From the NCBI GenBank assembly GCA_964592905.1, contig CAZQGJ010000033.1:1-8913 (forward strand): a stretch of 8,913 nt of DNA. The letters run 5' to 3'. Position numbers and translations under genes: made by a program. Shown in pieces: positions 6,871-8,913 of this stretch; positions within the stretch are counted from its first letter, which is position 1; every line of letters begins with the position of its first letter. Below the pieces are notes generated by a model. That model saw only the letters and a list, made by a program, of their open reading frames with translations, was not told the DNA's origin and ran no database searches. Source of the DNA: CAZQGJ01 sp964592905 (lineage in GTDB: Bacteria > Patescibacteriota > UBA1384 > CAYGGE01).

Positions 6871-7362
6871 ATGTCTGGAGTAGTTGAGAAGGCCCCGTCT
6901 CTAGGTCTGCGTCTGGTCAGGCTCGTTCCTGGGAAGATGTCGCCCGTAGCGTGTTTCGATCAGATGATGGCTAGCTGGCCTACTGAACTAGCAGAACATC
7001 TATCCGCAGCTGAGGCAAATCAGCTCCCATCGGTTTTGTATTCTGTATTGAGTGGAGACCTGTCTTGCCAAGTCTTGCTGCAGCAGTTGACGCCTTTTAC
7101 TGTAAAGCAGGCGCTGACTGTCATCGCTGCGATGTTGCAGACGCAGCAATTTGGCATAAATGGGCTACCGCTCAATAGGCACTGGGGCGTCTTTATCGTT
7201 AAGTTGCCCGATGCAACCTTGAAGGTTTTGGGCTGCTGCAGTCAAAGCGGCAAGCCAGGTTCCTGGCGAATGCAACTCTTTAGCGTAGACCATGCGGTTG
7301 TTTTCGGCTCGGGCACACGACTGTTCTCACCTGGACAGGCGCCAACAACCAAGGAACGTTGA
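6871..7362 (+). CDS. orphan protein of 163 residues
   Basis: I do not recognise this protein. It has no signal peptide or clear membrane span. A helical middle (about residues 40-92, AEHLSAAEANQLPSVLYSVL onward) is followed by a probably beta-rich C-terminal third (about 105-152, WGVFIVKL, LKVLGCC, WRMQLFSV, AVVFGSG) and a short polar tail. Cysteines lie at 28, 66, 122 and 123. The Shine-Dalgarno signal is weak (GAGAG, about 11 nt before the ATG). The gene is a self-contained unit: a perfect promoter about 40 nt upstream and a strong terminator 35 nt after the stop. This strongly suggests an expressed gene even without a family. The next gene has a loosely similar order of segments (helical middle, beta-like end), which might mean distant paralogy. 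Confidence 0.7.
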   Translation: MSGVVEKAPSLGLRLVRLVPGKMSPVACFDQMMASWPTELAEHLSAAEANQLPSVLYSVLSGDLSCQVLLQQLTPFTVKQALTVIAAMLQTQQFGINGLPLNRHWGVFIVKLPDATLKVLGCCSQSGKPGSWRMQLFSVDHAVVFGSGTRLFSPGQAPTTKER

Positions 7363-7397
7363 TCTCCCTCGTGAGCCACCTGCCAGACCGTTTTCTT

Positions 7398-7432
7398 GTC
7401 CCCTTGATCTATCCGACCAAGGGGACTTTTTT
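7398..7432 (+). terminator. intrinsic terminator of the 163-residue orphan gene
   Basis: A perfect 9-bp stem, GTCCCCTTG (7398-7406) with CAAGGGGAC (7418-7426), has an 11-nt loop and is followed by six T. Confidence 0.92.
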
Positions 7433-7445
7433 ATTTCCAGTTAAA

Positions 7446-7454
7446 TGCTATATT
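7446..7454 (+). promoter_or_regulatory. probable extended -10 promoter for the 193-residue orphan gene
   Basis: TGCTATATT at 7446-7454 is an extended -10 element. There is no good -35 box 17 nt upstream, where the T run of the previous terminator lies. A start site near 7461 leaves a leader of about 34 nt before ATG 7495. Confidence 0.5.
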
Positions 7455-7494
7455 GAACCTAGCTAGCGATCGGGCTAGTGTTACGGAACAGCTA

Positions 7495-8076
7495 ATGTCT
7501 ACCGTCTTTAGCGTAATTAGTTGCATCTCTCTCCCGCCCTTAACAGCCGATGAGTTGTCCGGCATGGATGAAGCCTTTGCGACCAACGTTACTCCTCTAG
7601 AGTGTCATTGTGGTCCACCTGGCTTCGTGACTTTACCACCAGTTAGTCTCGGTGGTCGTGGCTTTCAGTCGGTTGATCCGTCTATCGCTCGTCTCTATCT
7701 AGAAGGGCGAGATCGGCAACCAGAACAGTTGCGTCCACGAGAGTATCCAGTTCAGCCGGCTTTGTTGGTGGCGACTACGGTTGATCTGACTCTGCCTGAA
7801 CTTTGTCGTCGACTCTGCCAAGAGTTTCCTACACAAGGCTTGAGTTGGTCAACGCTTTTGGCGTTGCATCTTTATGTCGCGATGCCACAAGCGACTCAGC
7901 GAGCCTTTTTTATTCCAGCGAGTCAGCCGCCGGCGCTCGGTGCCCTTGTCTGTCACTCGGCTCAAGAGGTTCATCTGACAACGTTACATCTTGATCCGGC
8001 TAGAGTGATGACCAAGAAAACGTTCATCTGTCAAGCCGGTTTCGAACTCTACCTGCCCGCCCCGCCTCTCTGCTGA
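7495..8076 (+). CDS. orphan protein of 193 residues
   Basis: I do not recognise this protein. ATG 7495 was chosen over an in-frame TTG at 7453 because the TTG overlaps the likely -10 box. There is a proline-rich N-terminal third with the cysteines of CHC near 37-39, a charged segment (RLYLEGRDRQPEQLRPREYP, about 66-85), a probable helical part (LTLPELCRRLCQEF and LSWSTLLALHLYVAM, about 98-130) and a beta-like end (about 137-187: AFFIPAS, LGALVCH, VHLTTLHL, FELYLP). Seven cysteines are spread through it. There is no obvious signal peptide. The ribosome binding site is weak (GGA about 9 nt upstream). The stop codon TGA lies in the loop/stem boundary of the terminator hairpin. The role is unknown. 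A minus-strand RNA is transcribed toward its 3' end. Confidence 0.65.
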   Translation: MSTVFSVISCISLPPLTADELSGMDEAFATNVTPLECHCGPPGFVTLPPVSLGGRGFQSVDPSIARLYLEGRDRQPEQLRPREYPVQPALLVATTVDLTLPELCRRLCQEFPTQGLSWSTLLALHLYVAMPQATQRAFFIPASQPPALGALVCHSAQEVHLTTLHLDPARVMTKKTFICQAGFELYLPAPPLC

Positions 8077-8098
8077 GAGACGGGGCGGTTACTATTTT
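8057..8098 (+). terminator. GC-rich hairpin overlapping the end of the 193-residue gene
   Basis: A 14-bp stem pairs 8057-8070 with 8075-8088 around a TGCT loop, followed by the T-rich TTACTATTTT. The last six codons and the stop of the gene lie inside the hairpin. Its one imperfect position is A-C on the plus strand but G-U on the minus strand, so it may also act on leftward transcripts, where no T run follows. Confidence 0.6.
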
Positions 8099-8138
8099 AG
8101 AATAATTTAATCTTTTACTTGATAGGCTCTCTATATAA

Positions 8139-8168
8139 CAATAAGACTGCGCGAACGCAGCCTTATTG
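8139..8168 (-). terminator. 3' hairpin of the minus-strand RNA (likely terminator)
   Basis: A 13-bp stem pairs 8139-8151 with 8156-8168. On the minus strand the loop is a UUCG tetraloop and the single imperfect position is a G-U pair; on the plus strand it would be an A-C mismatch with a CGAA loop. The minus-strand tail TTATATAG is only moderately U-rich, so termination may be leaky. Confidence 0.6.
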
Positions 8169-8348
8169 AAATCCCCTCTAACTACAACCATATCCTCCGA
8201 GGAGTTTTACCAGCCTCAAAAAATAAATAGGCTGGGATAATGGCGTAATCGAGAGAGTTCCCACCAGTAGCGGCCCGGAGGCCTTAGAAATGCAAGGAGG
8301 GGCAAACATTCCTACTGCTGGTGGAAACTCCACCGATTACCTTGATAC
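8139..8348 (-). ncRNA. candidate structured non-coding RNA, about 210 nt, family unknown
   Basis: A near-consensus minus-strand promoter predicts a start near 8348. The first domain (8340-8245) is closed by GTAATCG/CGATTAC (7 bp) and extended by GAGUUUCCACCAG (8330-8318) pairing with CUGGUGGGAACUC (8267-8255): 12 Watson-Crick pairs and one U-G, which on the plus strand would be a C-A mismatch. It ends in a GGCC-UCCG-GGCC mini-hairpin and a large loop carrying CCCCUCCUU (8302-8294). A second hairpin pairs CCAGCCT with AGGCTGG (about 8235-8211) across an AT-rich loop. A UUCG-capped hairpin closes the 3' end. No open frame of note lies in it. The conserved cores of RNase P RNA, tmRNA and SRP RNA are absent, and a 6S RNA is not excluded but does not fit well. 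The 3' end is uncertain. Confidence 0.65.
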
Positions 8349-8353
8349 TCGAC

Positions 8354-8382
8354 AATATAGCAAATAAGTTGCAGTTTGTCAA
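8354..8382 (-). promoter_or_regulatory. near-consensus promoter for the minus-strand RNA
   Basis: On the minus strand, TTGACA (8382-8377) and TATATT (8359-8354) are separated by exactly 17 nt, and transcription would start near 8348. A GC-rich palindrome, GCCCCGGGGC (8383-8392), abuts the -35 box on its upstream side. Confidence 0.8.
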
Positions 8383-8427
8383 GCCCCGGGGCCAAAAAAG
8401 CAAGATTCATTGACCGAGGAACTCCTA

Positions 8428-8913
8428 ATGCATCCAGAGAATAAAATCATCACTTTGAACCTAGATCATCCCGATTATCCTCGGGCCGTGACTGATTTAA
8501 ACCGACCACCAACACTTTATCGCGTTGGCAGAACGCCGCGTTGGCCGATTGTGGCGATTATCGGCAGTCGTCAAGCCAGCGAGTACGGCCTTTATATGGT
8601 CAATCGCATCGTCGATCAACTGTCCGGTTATCAGGTAACGATCGCCTCGGGACTGGCCTATGGCATCGATAGTGCGGCTCAAGAGGTGGCCTTACGCTAC
8701 AGCCTGCCCGTCTTAGCGGTGTTGCCGACTGGTCTCGATCAGGTCTATCCACGCGGTAACCAAGCGCTCGCCGAGGCAATTTTAACCTCTGGCGGCAGTT
8801 GGTACTCGCTCTCGCCGCCTCGGACTGTCTTAGCTAAATACCATTTTTTACAGCGAAACCAGCTCTTGGCAGCCCTGGCCCAAGCGGTCATTGTCATTGA
8901 GGGCGGTGAAACG
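8428..8913 (+). CDS. dprA: DNA processing protein DprA (Smf), 5' part
   Basis: The frame is open from ATG 8428 to the window edge (162 codons, no stop), so the gene is cut. DprA binds incoming single-stranded DNA and loads RecA during natural transformation. The Rossmann-like core is visible: IIGSRQASEYG at 44-54 (family V-G-x-R-x-x-S), SGLAYGIDSAAQ at 74-85 (family S-G-x-A-x-G-I-D-x-x-A-H, with Gln in place of the His), LPTGLDQVYPRGNQAL at 99-114, and the block FLQRNQLLAALAQAVIVIE at 140-158 (family F-P-x-R-N-R-I-I-A-G-L). There is no room for an N-terminal SAM/HhH domain: the core begins within about 40 residues. GAGGA at 8416-8420 is 7 nt before the ATG. No clear plus-strand promoter is visible just upstream, where the divergent minus-strand promoter lies. 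Confidence 0.92.
   Translation, partial: MHPENKIITLNLDHPDYPRAVTDLNRPPTLYRVGRTPRWPIVAIIGSRQASEYGLYMVNRIVDQLSGYQVTIASGLAYGIDSAAQEVALRYSLPVLAVLPTGLDQVYPRGNQALAEAILTSGGSWYSLSPPRTVLAKYHFLQRNQLLAALAQAVIVIEGGET

Noticed and set aside
7453..7494. TTG start at 7453 for the 193-residue orphan
   Set aside because: The TTG overlaps the probable -10 box (7449-7454), so it would lie upstream of the transcript; ATG 7495 fits better.
8063..8205. Small minus-strand open frame starting ATGGTTGTAG inside the RNA
   Set aside because: The nearest GGAGG is only 2 nt from the ATG, the frame runs through two hairpins, and the translation has no protein-like features.
8139..8348. RNase P RNA, tmRNA or SRP RNA
   Set aside because: The conserved core of RNase P (GAGGAAAGUC type), the tRNA-like ends and tag frame of tmRNA, and the GGAAGG-type SRP tetraloop region are not present on either strand.
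8383..8392. GCCCCGGGGC palindrome as a terminator
   Set aside because: There is no loop and no T run on the useful side; it is more likely incidental or a promoter-proximal element.
1..8913. CRISPR arrays, insertion sequences, tRNA or rRNA genes
   Set aside because: No regularly spaced repeats, transposase motifs, terminal inverted repeats or tRNA cloverleaf were found on reading both strands.

Overview
The window reads as a compact bacterial chromosome segment of roughly even base composition, with short intergenic spaces and essential genes packed next to small orphan genes. The broken-up ribosomal cluster (rplU-secE-nusG-rplK, with no rplA after rplK), the type-2-like isoleucyl-tRNA synthetase and the unknown small proteins suggest a Patescibacteria/CPR lineage, possibly Saccharibacteria-like. 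That placement is inference from gene style; nothing here fixes the taxon. UGA is used as a stop, and Shine-Dalgarno sites and sigma70-type promoters are easily recognised.

Layout. 1-157: C-terminal end of an RNase H-fold protein, overlapping ileS. 147-3038: ileS, with an altered HIGH motif. 3047-4150: rodA, which has no canonical start codon at its expected N-terminus and seems to start at AUC behind a good ribosome binding site. 4168-4802 (minus strand): an orphan two-helix membrane protein with its own promoter and terminator. 4940-6794: promoter, rplU, secE, nusG, rplK and an intrinsic terminator, one operon for ribosome assembly, protein export and transcription elongation. NusG has a long acidic N-terminal extension. 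6796-8092: two successive single-gene units encoding unrecognised proteins of 163 and 193 residues; the first has a fully consensus promoter. 8139-8382 (minus strand): a near-consensus promoter followed by about 200 nt of well-structured non-coding RNA. 8428-8913: 5' part of dprA, cut by the window end.

The left and middle parts are housekeeping genes: translation (IleRS, bL21, uL11), cell wall elongation (RodA), secretion (SecE) and transcription (NusG). The most novel part is 6796-8427, where two orphan genes sit beside a convergent structured RNA. The minus strand is favoured for this RNA because the imperfect positions of its stems are G-U pairs on that strand but A-C mismatches on the other. 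The RNA has a UUCG-capped 3' hairpin, a C-rich loop complementary to Shine-Dalgarno sequences, and a 5' arm that can pair with either of two downstream segments. I recognise no known RNA family in it.
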